DNA of 7,537 nucleotides from Flavobacteriales bacterium UBA4422 (GTDB lineage Bacteria > Bacteroidota > Bacteroidia > Flavobacteriales_G > Salibacteraceae), in NCBI GenBank assembly GCA_002389645.1, contig DGQE01000037.1, forward strand, positions 1-7,537, read 5' to 3'. This document shows positions 1 to 6,628 of the stretch, one piece after another. The notes beneath the pieces were generated by a model. The model did not search any database and was not told where the DNA came from. It worked only from the letters and a program-made list of their open reading frames with translations. Made by a program: the position numbers and the translations under genes. The first letter of the stretch is position 1, and each line of letters opens with the position of its first letter.

Positions 1-780
1 AGAATCATCTGGCTGCGCCCAATAAGCCAATGAAGTACCTAAGTCCATTAGTGGGTTCCCAACTGTTGACATTTCCCAGTCTAAGACAGCGATAATTTCA
101 TCTAATTTTTCGGGGTTAAGCACGAGATTGTCGTACTTATAATCGTTGTGAATAAAGCTGACGTATTTCTGTTCCGGAATATTCTTGCTTAACCAATCGG
201 CTACTTCGGCCATGGCCGGCAAGTCGTCTGTTTGAGAGTTGTAGTACCTTTTAATCCAACCCGTTACCTGTCTTTCTGTATAGCCTTCAGGTTTGCCAAA
301 ATCAGCAAGACCAGCTTTTTCCAAATCCATTAAATGCAGATCCGCAAGGTGATCGACACAGGCTTCCGAAACAGCTCGCATCAAATCAGATGTTAAAGTG
401 AGATCTTTTGGCTGTCTCCCTCTTAAAATCACGCCTTTTACCCTTTCCATCACATAAAACTCTGCGCCCATTACTGACTCATCGTTTGAATAAAGTAAGG
501 GCTTGGGGGCTTGAGCATAAAACCCTTGTAAAGCGGAAAGCATGCGATACTCACGATTCATATCATGCCCGCCCTTAATGTTCGCACCAAACGGAGGGCG
601 CCTGAGCACATATTCTTTCGCTCCCGATTTTAAAAGATAGGTGAGGTTCGAAAATCCACTCGGAAATTGTGAGACTTCTATTTCTCCAGAAAAACCTGGA
701 AGATTTGCGGTCAGGTATTCTTTGAGCACCGCGATGTCCAACTCTTCGCCTTTACGTATTTCAGTAGCCTTATCCAGCAT
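1..780 (-). CDS. APH/choline-kinase-type phosphotransferase, ACAD10/11 kinase-domain-like (C-terminus beyond window)
   Basis: An open frame of 260 codons starts at the ATG at 780 and runs off the left edge, so the C-terminal part (perhaps 80-100 residues, judging by the family) is missing. Seen: the Brenner-type catalytic loop HNDYKYDN at residues 211-218 (Asp213 the expected catalytic base, Asn218 a metal ligand) and the following DWE at 234-236 (Asp234 the expected metal-binding Asp), then GNPLMDLG. An N-terminal lobe with FPSGFSNLTYLL and YVLRRPP fits the nucleotide-binding part. This is the COG3173 aminoglycoside-phosphotransferase-like family. It is unlikely to be an antibiotic resistance enzyme, because it lies 18 nt behind an acyl-CoA dehydrogenase, matching the kinase and dehydrogenase domains fused in animal ACAD10/11 and separate as LvaA and LvaC in P. 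putida. Inferred role: ATP-dependent phosphorylation of the hydroxyl of a 4-hydroxyacyl-CoA in the cytoplasm. A six-codon out-of-frame ATG reading (790-770) overlaps the start and might couple translation. Substrate is not proven. Confidence 0.88.
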   Translation of the reverse strand, partial: MLDKATEIRKGEELDIAVLKEYLTANLPGFSGEIEVSQFPSGFSNLTYLLKSGAKEYVLRRPPFGANIKGGHDMNREYRMLSALQGFYAQAPKPLLYSNDESVMGAEFYVMERVKGVILRGRQPKDLTLTSDLMRAVSEACVDHLADLHLMDLEKAGLADFGKPEGYTERQVTGWIKRYYNSQTDDLPAMAEVADWLSKNIPEQKYVSFIHNDYKYDNLVLNPEKLDEIIAVLDWEMSTVGNPLMDLGTSLAYWAQPDDS

Positions 781-798
781 GTTTAAACATTCGAAATT

Positions 799-1995
799 TT
801 AGAGACCGTATTGTCTCAAAATAGATTTTGCAAGGCTCGCTTTATGCACCTCATCAGGTCCGTCATATATCCTTGCGCCACGTTCATGCCGATACCAGAA
901 CGAAAGCAGAGTATCGTCCGTAATCCCTAGCGCGCCATGTACCTGTATTGAACGATCCAAAACCTGCATCAGCACATTGGCCACAAAGAATTTGATGGTT
1001 GAAATTTCCATCCGAGCAGCTTTACTGCCTTCCTTATCCATTTTATCTGCCGCATGAAGCACCATAAAGCGAGCAGCATTAATTTCTGCCCTGCTCTCCG
1101 AAATCCAGTTTTGTATAGTTTGCTGGTGTCCTAGCTTTTTGCCATCTCTCAATTCTCTTGTAGCCGCACGCTTACACATCATATCAAAAGCACGCTCACA
1201 GATGCCAATCCAGCGCATACAATGATGAATTCTACCAGGTCCTAATCGCTGCTGCGCAAGCATAAACCCACTCCCTTCTTCCCCGATAAGGTTGGTGGCA
1301 GGCACTCTACAATTGACATAGTTGATTTCCGAGTGACTGATGTATCCACCACCTACATCTCCCATAACGGAGATATTGCGGACTACCTCAAAACCAGGTG
1401 TGTCTGTGGGGACTACAATCATACTGGCTCTCTCGTACTTACTTGCATCAGGATTGGTGACTGCCATAACAATGGCGAAGGCCGCTCCATCTGCAGATGA
1501 TGTAAACCATTTGTGTCCGTTAATGACATATTCATCCCCTTCCAAAACAGCGGTTGTTCCCATTTCTATGGGATTAGAGCCAGCAAATTCTGGTTCTGTC
1601 ATAGAGAAACAACTCCGGATATCGCCATTCATAAGTGGCTTGAGGTACTGTGCTTTTAAGTCGTTTGAAGCAGATTGGTGCATCAACTCAATGTTTCCAA
1701 TATCTGGTGCCTGGCAATTAAGTGCATAATGACCTACAGGCGATGTTCCTAGCAACTCCGAAATCTGACCGAACTCGATCATACTTAAACCGATGCCGCC
1801 CTCCTTTTCCGATAGATAAGGCGCCCAAAGACCCAGCGTTTTTGCGATAGCTCGTTTATTGTCTAAACGTTCTTTGGCTTCTAACCACGGGCCATGGACT
1901 AACTGTAGTTCTATCGGATAAATCTCCTTTTCTAAAAAAGCCTTTACCTTGGGATAAAGCGTTTTGAGTTTATCGGTTGCAAATAATTCTACCAT
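799..1995 (-). CDS. Acyl-CoA dehydrogenase family protein, ACAD10/11 (LvaC)-like
   Basis: A 398-residue cytoplasmic flavoprotein of normal family length. Seen: the helical N-terminal domain; the FAD/substrate motif MTEPEFAGSNP at 132-142; the beta-domain segment KWFTSSADGA from 162; QVHGALGITD at 351-360; and the C-terminal YDGPDEVH at 377-384. In medium-chain acyl-CoA dehydrogenase the corresponding stretch is YEGT, whose Glu is the catalytic base; here that position is Asp378. The GPDEVH form is typical of ACAD10/11-type enzymes as I recall them, and separates this protein from ordinary beta-oxidation dehydrogenases. Known for the family: ACAD10/11 and LvaC act on 4-phosphoacyl-CoA made by the partner kinase, eliminating phosphate. 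Inferred: the same reaction here with the kinase encoded 18 nt downstream. The SDR gene ends 35 nt upstream, so all three are probably one transcript. The start ATG at 1995 follows an A-rich leader without a clear Shine-Dalgarno site, usual for Bacteroidota. An ordinary branched or medium-chain acyl-CoA dehydrogenase remains a less likely alternative. Confidence 0.93.
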   Translation of the reverse strand: MVELFATDKLKTLYPKVKAFLEKEIYPIELQLVHGPWLEAKERLDNKRAIAKTLGLWAPYLSEKEGGIGLSMIEFGQISELLGTSPVGHYALNCQAPDIGNIELMHQSASNDLKAQYLKPLMNGDIRSCFSMTEPEFAGSNPIEMGTTAVLEGDEYVINGHKWFTSSADGAAFAIVMAVTNPDASKYERASMIVVPTDTPGFEVVRNISVMGDVGGGYISHSEINYVNCRVPATNLIGEEGSGFMLAQQRLGPGRIHHCMRWIGICERAFDMMCKRAATRELRDGKKLGHQQTIQNWISESRAEINAARFMVLHAADKMDKEGSKAARMEISTIKFFVANVLMQVLDRSIQVHGALGITDDTLLSFWYRHERGARIYDGPDEVHKASLAKSILRQYGL

Positions 1996-2030
1996 CTATT
2001 TAGTTTCAATTTATTCAATGCATCAAACTA

Positions 2031-2798
2031 CTAAATCGTATATCCGCCATCCGCAGAAATAACGGCTCCTGTCACAAATTTTGAAGCATCTGAAGCAAGA
2101 AAAAGGGATAATCCAGCAATATCCTCAGGCTGAGCCAACATTGGTAAAGCTTGCTTCATCATTACCAACTTCAGAATTTGTTCGTTTGAAGTAAGCGCCT
2201 CGCTAAACTTGGTTTGAATTAAGCCTGGGCATATAGTATTGGCCCGAATATTATCCGAACCCCATTCTCTTGCCAGAACTTTGGTAAGCTGAATTAAAGC
2301 GGCCTTACTTACAGAGTATAGCCCGAGTCCTTGACCTGGAGTTATTCCTTCAATACTGCTAATATTAATTACGGAACCTCCTCCCCTACTTTTCATACTT
2401 TCATACGCGTACTTTGCTAAGTTCAGCGGTCCTCGAACGTTCACATCCATAATCTTATCAAAAGCATCATCTCCAGCTTGTTGAACTGGACCAAATACAG
2501 GATTGGTAGCTGCATTATTCACTATAATATCTATTCCTCCCAACTGATTGATGGTGTTTTCGGCTAACTCCTTTATTTGTTCGCCATCACCCATATGACA
2601 CGCAATTGCTGTTGCATTTAAACCCGCTGCATTAAATTCATCTGCCACTGATTGTACCGCTTCCAGATTCCGACTAGATACAACAACATGAGCCCCTTGT
2701 TGAGCCATCGCCATAGCGATAAACTTACCTATTCCCTTACTTGCTCCAGTTACGATTGCCACTTTGCCTTCTAGCCTAAAATTATCTGCGATTTGCAT
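2031..2798 (-). CDS. Short-chain dehydrogenase/reductase (SDR), DHRS4-like, first gene of the acyl-CoA operon
   Basis: A complete 255-residue classical SDR. Seen: the Rossmann glycine motif TGASKGIG at 17-24; SSR at 41-43 after the second strand, where the Arg suggests NADP(H) over NAD(H); NNAA at 94-97; Asn120; Ser148, Tyr161 and Lys165 as the catalytic set with YSVSK spacing; PG at 191-192; and the C-terminal TGAVISADGG. The overall pattern, including ACHMGD, DIIVNNAATNP and KSRGGGSV, resembles animal DHRS4 and related ketone reductases. It opens the operon, with the dehydrogenase 35 nt downstream. Inferred role: interconversion of a 4-oxo and 4-hydroxy acyl-CoA, as LvaD does for levulinyl-CoA in P. 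putida, feeding the kinase and dehydrogenase. A 3-ketoacyl or unrelated ketone substrate cannot be excluded from sequence. The start ATG at 2798 directly precedes the conserved first strand by the expected dozen residues. No convincing promoter was found upstream. Confidence 0.93.
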   Translation of the reverse strand: MQIADNFRLEGKVAIVTGASKGIGKFIAMAMAQQGAHVVVSSRNLEAVQSVADEFNAAGLNATAIACHMGDGEQIKELAENTINQLGGIDIIVNNAATNPVFGPVQQAGDDAFDKIMDVNVRGPLNLAKYAYESMKSRGGGSVINISSIEGITPGQGLGLYSVSKAALIQLTKVLAREWGSDNIRANTICPGLIQTKFSEALTSNEQILKLVMMKQALPMLAQPEDIAGLSLFLASDASKFVTGAVISADGGYTI

Positions 2799-2943
2799 GA
2801 GTCTCTACTTTTTTAAATTGATCAATATGTTGTTCACAATATAAAGCAGAATTGTAGGAATATGTGGTTCTTTCGCGTTAACTCCATTGGCATCTTGAAA
2901 ATTAAGCATTTGCAGTATCTATGCGGCCAATGATCTGAAAGTT

Positions 2944-3138
2944 TCAAAATGAGTCGGTTTGTAGTTGCAGGGTGTAAATGCCGTTGGCTTGTGTGCTTAG
3001 GTCTATAGATGTGTTACCTGTGATATCCTTGCTAAGAATCAGTGCTCCCAAAGTGTTATAAACGGAAACGTTTCCGCTTCCCCGAACCTGGTAAATGCCT
3101 GAACTCAAATCGGAGGTAATTCTAAAAAACGACTCAAT
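2944..3138 (-). pseudogene. Relic of a type IX secretion C-terminal sorting domain (type A)
   Basis: The minus strand is open for 64 codons with no start codon of its own; the frame is closed upstream by a TAG at 3139-3141 and ends with TGA at 2944-2946. It reads SSGIYQVRGSGNVSVYN, then TLGALILSKDITGN, TSIDLSTQANGIYTLQLQ and a short tail. This is the familiar pattern of the Por secretion sorting domain (TIGR04183 type): a strand, VYNxLG, then a DLSxxxxGIYxLxL end. In the family this domain directs outer-membrane export of large secreted proteins by the type IX system. Here only the last part of such a protein is left, without a passenger, so it is probably the eroded 3' end of a lost gene. 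Alternatively, a frameshift joins it to coding sequence further right, but I see none. Confidence 0.72.
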
Positions 3139-3212
3139 CTAATCGACCTTATTGGACAGTGCTACTAAAGAAGCAAAACGCAGGAGCTAAAGCCGTATTT
3201 AAATCGTTCTGA

Positions 3213-3220
3213 TAAATTTG
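3213..3220 (+). promoter_or_regulatory. Candidate Bacteroidota -7 promoter box for the amidohydrolase gene
   Basis: TAAATTTG fits TAnnTTTG exactly and lies 26 nt before the ATG at 3247, which would leave a leader of about 20 nt. No TTTG is found at the expected -33 distance, so the call rests on the -7 box and its position only. Confidence 0.42.
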
Positions 3221-3246
3221 GAATTATTAAAACCACAAACTAACGG

Positions 3247-4950
3247 ATGAAACCTCTTCTAAACTTTTCACTTATTCTGATACTCCTTTCTGCTTGCTCT
3301 AATACCCCTAATGAGATTGTAGAAAGTCAAATCCTTTATTATGGAGGAGATATTATTACGATGAGCGGTGATAACCCTAATTATGTTGAATCAATAGTCT
3401 CTAGTGGTGATTCTATAGTGTTTGTAGGAGACCTTTCAGAAGCTAAAAAGCTGTTTCCTGCTTCAAAACAAACTAACCTCAATGGAAACACATTACTTCC
3501 TGGTTTTATAGATGGACATGCCCATTTCGCTGGATTTCCAAGTCAATCTATTGGAGCTCAAATCCTACCTCCTCCGGATGCTGGAGCAAATAATATTGAT
3601 GCTCTCATTAAGATATTAAAAGAGTGGTCAACTCCTGAAAATATTGAATTAACTGGATGGATTTTCGGAATGGGATTCGATGATTCTGTTTTAGAAGAAA
3701 ATAGATTTCCTACCAAAGAGGATTTGGATAAGGTGTCAACAGAATATCCAGTTATGATTATCCATATCTCTGGCCATTTTTGTGTTGTTAACAGCAAGGG
3801 GTTAGAATCACTAAATATCACTTCTAAAACCCCGAACCCAGAGGGCGGTATTATCAGAAGAATTTCTGACACTCAGGAACCAAATGGTGTATTGGAAGAA
3901 TTAGCTGCCATTCCTTACATGCCTATGGTTCTCGGGCCAAAAAGTGAAGAAGCCTTAAAAGCATTCCTTACGGCCGGCCAAAACATGGCTTTATCTTACG
4001 GATACACAACTGTTCAAGAAGGAAGGGCAATGAAAAATTCGCATCTATTTTTAGAGCATGCAGCAAATACTGATTTTTTCAAGTTAGATGTGGTAAGCTA
4101 CATTGATTACACTATTGCTGATTCTCTACTAAATACTGATTGGTATAGTTCATCGTATAAAAATCATTACCGAATTGCCGGGGTCAAGCTTACACTAGAT
4201 GGATCACCACAAGGAAGAACAGCATGGAGAACTCAGCCTTACTTGATACCTCCAGATGGCGCGAAAGACGGGTATTTAGGATATCCTGCTATTCCATCTG
4301 ATGAAGATGTTCAAAAAGTATATGATAAAGCGTTCCAAAATAATTGGACAATACATACGCATGCGAATGGTGATGCTGCGATGGATCAGATGATTCGAAC
4401 CTTAAAAAACGCAACAGAGGAATATGGAAATGAAGGCAGGCGAGACGTTCTTATTCATGGACAGTATGTCAGAGAAGATCAGCTAGATGAATTCAAAAAT
4501 CTAAACATTATCGCCTCTTTATTTCCACTACACACTTTTTATTGGGGAGATTGGCATAAGCAATTGATTGGAGATAGTTTAGGCAGTAAGATAAGCCCTA
4601 CTCGTACAGCCTTGAATAAAGGCTTAAAAATCACTATTCATACAGATGCACCGGTAGCATTACCAAATTTAATGCGTGTCATTTGGACTGCCACAACTCG
4701 AGTATCGAGGTCAGGAGAAATCATCGGAGAGAACGAACGATTGACACCTTACGAAGCATTAAAATGTATTACAGAATGGTCAGCTTATCAGCATTTTGAA
4801 GAAGAAACTAAAGGTTCTTTAGAGATTGGGAAATTGGCCGATTTAGTTATACTCGATGCAAACCCTTTAAAAGTGGAAGTTGATAAAATCAAAGACATAA
4901 TTGTACTCGAAACGATCAAGGAAGGGGTATCTGTTTACAGAAGAAAATAA
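3247..4950 (+). CDS. Lipid-anchored YtcJ-type metal-dependent amidohydrolase (COG1574-like)
   Basis: A 567-residue exported amidohydrolase. Seen: a lipoprotein signal peptide with lipobox LSAC at 14-17 (Cys17 lipidated); the metal motif HAH at 91-93 after LPGFIDG; the family block WIFGMGFDDS followed by ISGHFCVVNSKGL around 174-186; KLTLDGS at 314-320; HTHANGD at 370-376; LIHGQ at 402-406; and HTDAPV at 465-470, plus the C-terminal GSLEIGKLADLVILDANPL that rebuilds the small beta domain. Expected metal ligands are His91, His93, His372, His404 and Asp467; Lys314 might be carbamylated. The family hydrolyses C-N bonds in amides or cyclic amides and has very mixed substrates (an N-substituted formamide deformylase is one example), so the substrate is unknown. 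The residues after Cys17 are not an acidic run of the surface-export type, so the enzyme may face the periplasm. A TAnnTTTG box lies 26 nt upstream, and a small PKD-like lipoprotein follows 21 nt downstream, probably cotranscribed. Confidence 0.93.
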   Translation: MKPLLNFSLILILLSACSNTPNEIVESQILYYGGDIITMSGDNPNYVESIVSSGDSIVFVGDLSEAKKLFPASKQTNLNGNTLLPGFIDGHAHFAGFPSQSIGAQILPPPDAGANNIDALIKILKEWSTPENIELTGWIFGMGFDDSVLEENRFPTKEDLDKVSTEYPVMIIHISGHFCVVNSKGLESLNITSKTPNPEGGIIRRISDTQEPNGVLEELAAIPYMPMVLGPKSEEALKAFLTAGQNMALSYGYTTVQEGRAMKNSHLFLEHAANTDFFKLDVVSYIDYTIADSLLNTDWYSSSYKNHYRIAGVKLTLDGSPQGRTAWRTQPYLIPPDGAKDGYLGYPAIPSDEDVQKVYDKAFQNNWTIHTHANGDAAMDQMIRTLKNATEEYGNEGRRDVLIHGQYVREDQLDEFKNLNIIASLFPLHTFYWGDWHKQLIGDSLGSKISPTRTALNKGLKITIHTDAPVALPNLMRVIWTATTRVSRSGEIIGENERLTPYEALKCITEWSAYQHFEEETKGSLEIGKLADLVILDANPLKVEVDKIKDIIVLETIKEGVSVYRRK

Positions 4951-4971
4951 GCATCATTAATTTTTATTAAA

Positions 4972-5304
4972 ATGAAATCATTCAAAAAAACATTGTCGTG
5001 CTGTGTAATCAGCATATCTATGCTAAGCGCTTGTGGAGACAGCACAAAAATTTGTTTCTCTTTCGATGACAATTCTTATTCAGTCAATGACACTATATAC
5101 GCAGACGCTAATTGTAGTGAAAATGTGTCTGATTATGATTGGACACCAGGTGAGGGTATGCAGATGATTGGAAACGGATATGGCGCTACAGAAGCCTTTT
5201 TAATTACTGAATTGAATGGCACATTGTCGAGAACTGTTAATCTTAGTGTGTCAAATGACAATTCATCCAGAAGCCAGAGCAAGTCGGTTATTGTTATTCT
5301 GTAA
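4972..5304 (+). CDS. Small PKD-like lipoprotein of unknown function
   Basis: A 110-residue protein with a clear lipoprotein signal peptide: a basic start (MKSFKK), a hydrophobic stretch, and lipobox LSAC at 18-21 with Cys21 as the lipidated residue. The mature part of about 90 residues looks like one PKD/Ig-type beta-sandwich: SVNDTIYADANCSEN, then a DYDWTPGEG segment matching the usual YxWdfGDG core of PKD domains, then TVNLSVSNDN and a final hydrophobic strand SVIVIL. Such domains usually bind partners or sugars and are not catalytic. Cys28 and Cys48 could form a disulphide. The gene begins 21 nt after the amidohydrolase stop, so the two are probably one transcript, though a functional link is only inferred. 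The stop codon overlaps the edge of the repeat at 5303-5403, so the original C-terminus may have been changed when that repeat arrived; the domain nevertheless looks complete. I do not recognise a named family. Confidence 0.75.
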   Translation: MKSFKKTLSCCVISISMLSACGDSTKICFSFDDNSYSVNDTIYADANCSENVSDYDWTPGEGMQMIGNGYGATEAFLITELNGTLSRTVNLSVSNDNSSRSQSKSVIVIL

Positions 5305-5403
5305 GGTTTTGTCTCGTTAACTTGGCAAAACTTTCCTGGTTTAGTTTTGGTGAAAAGCGGAGCCCACCAGAACGTATAAGCATCACAGATTTCCAAAATC
5401 GAT
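5303..5403 (-). repeat. Diverged ~100-bp interspersed repeat, copy 1 (inverted relative to copy 2)
   Basis: Read on the minus strand from 5403, this stretch begins ATCGATTTTGGAAAT and ends AACCTT. It aligns over its whole length with the plus strand at 6974-7073, about 77 of 101 positions identical by hand count with one single-base gap. The best-kept parts are the first 15 bases (identical), TGATGCTTAT/CGATGCTTAT, and the final 31 bases. An inner hairpin, GTTTTG (5306-5311) with CAAAAC (5326-5331), is kept in copy 2 with a G-T pair. The right-hand end of the repeat falls exactly at the stop codon of the PKD lipoprotein. No transposase is present. I do not recognise the family. Confidence 0.75.
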
Positions 5404-5505
5404 GAGGTTAATGGGACAGGACCCGTAAAAATCGTCTGTTGTTCTAGTGTTTCCAGTCACATCTAAATTATAACCCAAACCGTTGTTTCCAATTCCAACT
5501 TCTCC
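5383..5505 (-). pseudogene. Relic of a VGIG-type structural repeat from a surface or tail-fibre-like protein
   Basis: Minus-strand reading from 5505 gives GEVGIGNNGLGYNLDVTGNT followed by RTTDDFYGS and a TGA at 5383-5385. The motif VGIGxxxPxYxLDVxGxxRxT is very common in large Bacteroidota surface and tail-fibre-like proteins, often ahead of an S74-type chaperone end. Only about 30 recognisable codons remain, with no start and a TAA shortly upstream, so this is a fragment and not a gene. The right part of the reading runs into the 101-bp repeat, suggesting the repeat joined or replaced the rest. It lies between two plus-strand genes, so no host gene is left for it. Confidence 0.6.
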
Positions 5506-5521
5506 TATTTAAAAGATAAAC

Positions 5522-6628
5522 ATGAGAAAATGTATAATTGCTTTATTCCTTTTATATTCACATCAAAACGTTTTAAGCCAAAAACTACATTCGGGATACG
5601 ACCCAATCGAATATTTCGAGCTGCTTAAAATCTCTTCACAACAAGGAGATACTCTCTACAATCCTGGTCTTCCATTTCCTGAGCAACACACACGTACTTA
5701 TCGATCTGCCATCATGGGATTGGACAACCGCTGGGAACTCTGGGAGTCCAAGGATTCAGTCGCAGTAATTAGCATTCGAGGCACAACAAAAAATCAACTT
5801 AGTTGGGTAGAAAATTTCTTTTCTGCTATGGTACCAGCATCAGGTAAAATTAAGCTTTCAACTGATTTTGAATTTGATTATAAACTGGCGGAGGATAAGG
5901 ACGCGGCAGTTCATATTGGATGGCTAACTGCAGTAGGCTTTCTAGGAAGAGATATGTTGCCGAAAATTGACTCTTTGAAATTAAAAGGAACAAAAGAATT
6001 CTTGATTATAGGTCATAGTCAGGGAGGGGCAATCGCTATTCTTTTAGCTGCATACTTTGAAAATTTAAAAATGAAGAGAGAACTAGACCCTACTATTGTT
6101 TTCAAAACTTACTCAAGTGCTGGGCCCAAGCCCGGAAATCTGTTTTTTGCTTATGATTTTGAGACTAAGACTCAAAATGGATGGGCATTCAATGTTGTGA
6201 ATACTGCTGACTGGGTACCAGAAGGACCTTTTTCAATTCAAACCACTGACGATTTTAACGCTTCTAATCCTTTTCGACTGGTAAAAAGTGGATTAAAAAA
6301 ACTACCATTTAAACAAAAAATAATACTAAGAAAAATCTATACAAACCTTGAAAAACCACCTAAAAAAGCCAATAAACGCTATCAAAAATATTTGGGAAAA
6401 ATGATAGGAAATAATATTCAAGAAGCACTACCGGGGTTTGAAATGCCCAACCTTTACAATTCTAATAATTACGTAAGAACAGGAAGGCAAGTGATTCTTC
6501 ATGCTAATGATGAATATTTTAAACTATTTCCTGAAAACAAAGAAATGATTTGGAATCACCACATGTATGAGGCTTATTACTTTCTACTTAACGGCAGTAT
6601 AATTCCCCGAGATAAAGTATCGAATTAA
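5522..6628 (+). CDS. Exported class 3 lipase-like alpha/beta hydrolase
   Basis: A 368-residue secreted hydrolase of the Lipase_3 type. Seen: a Sec signal peptide with basic start and hydrophobic core IIALFLLY, probably cut near residue 19 before Gln20; VISIRGTTKN at 82-91, the usual strand and RGT oxyanion region; the nucleophile elbow GHSQGG at 164-169 with Ser166; VVNTADWVPEGPF at 225-237, where Asp230 sits at the usual acid position; and WNHHMYEAYY at 344-353, where His346 or His347 should be the catalytic base. The catalytic triad therefore looks complete. A lysine-rich segment (about 255-295) between Asp and His is an insertion that may form a lid. The family hydrolyses acylglycerol or phospholipid esters; the substrate here is unknown. 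There is no lipobox and no type IX sorting domain, so the mature enzyme is probably periplasmic. It stands alone, lies between inverted copies of a 100-bp repeat, and is followed by a small hairpin. Confidence 0.9.
   Translation: MRKCIIALFLLYSHQNVLSQKLHSGYDPIEYFELLKISSQQGDTLYNPGLPFPEQHTRTYRSAIMGLDNRWELWESKDSVAVISIRGTTKNQLSWVENFFSAMVPASGKIKLSTDFEFDYKLAEDKDAAVHIGWLTAVGFLGRDMLPKIDSLKLKGTKEFLIIGHSQGGAIAILLAAYFENLKMKRELDPTIVFKTYSSAGPKPGNLFFAYDFETKTQNGWAFNVVNTADWVPEGPFSIQTTDDFNASNPFRLVKSGLKKLPFKQKIILRKIYTNLEKPPKKANKRYQKYLGKMIGNNIQEALPGFEMPNLYNSNNYVRTGRQVILHANDEYFKLFPENKEMIWNHHMYEAYYFLLNGSIIPRDKVSN

Larger units (their letters stand above)
2799..3246. other. Divergent intergenic region between the SDR operon and the amidohydrolase gene
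   Basis: This 448-nt gap separates two divergently read transcription units, so it must carry both promoters. It holds a decayed type A T9SS sorting-domain fragment on the minus strand (2944-3138), a good -7 box for the amidohydrolase gene (3213-3220), and an 18-nt piece (2866-2883) resembling one end of the repeat found at 5303-5403. Leftward, the only -7-like sequence before the SDR gene is TATATTGT on the minus strand, one mismatch from TAnnTTTG and without a -33 box. No other gene is visible. Confidence 0.7.

Noticed and set aside
1..780. Antibiotic (aminoglycoside) resistance gene
   Set aside because: The kinase motifs are shared by the whole APH/choline kinase fold; the operon with an ACAD10/11-like dehydrogenase points to acyl-CoA metabolism.
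1340..1729. Plus-strand 129-codon reading inside the acyl-CoA dehydrogenase gene
   Set aside because: It is wholly antisense to a strongly conserved enzyme and shows no domain of its own.
2799..2880. Promoter of the SDR operon (TATATTGT on the minus strand)
   Set aside because: One mismatch in the -7 box and no TTTG or TTG at the -33 distance; too weak to list as a feature.
3558..3872. Minus-strand 104-codon reading inside the amidohydrolase gene
   Set aside because: Antisense shadow of a conserved gene; no motif.
5133..5396. Minus-strand reading of 87 codons, antisense to the PKD lipoprotein
   Set aside because: Its first third is the repeat and the rest is antisense to a gene with a clear signal peptide; the same frame is broken in the other repeat copy.
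5303..5403. Integron attC site
   Set aside because: The repeat contains GTTAAC and a hairpin, but no paired R/L boxes, no RYYYAAC...GTTRRRY frame at its ends and no integrase nearby.
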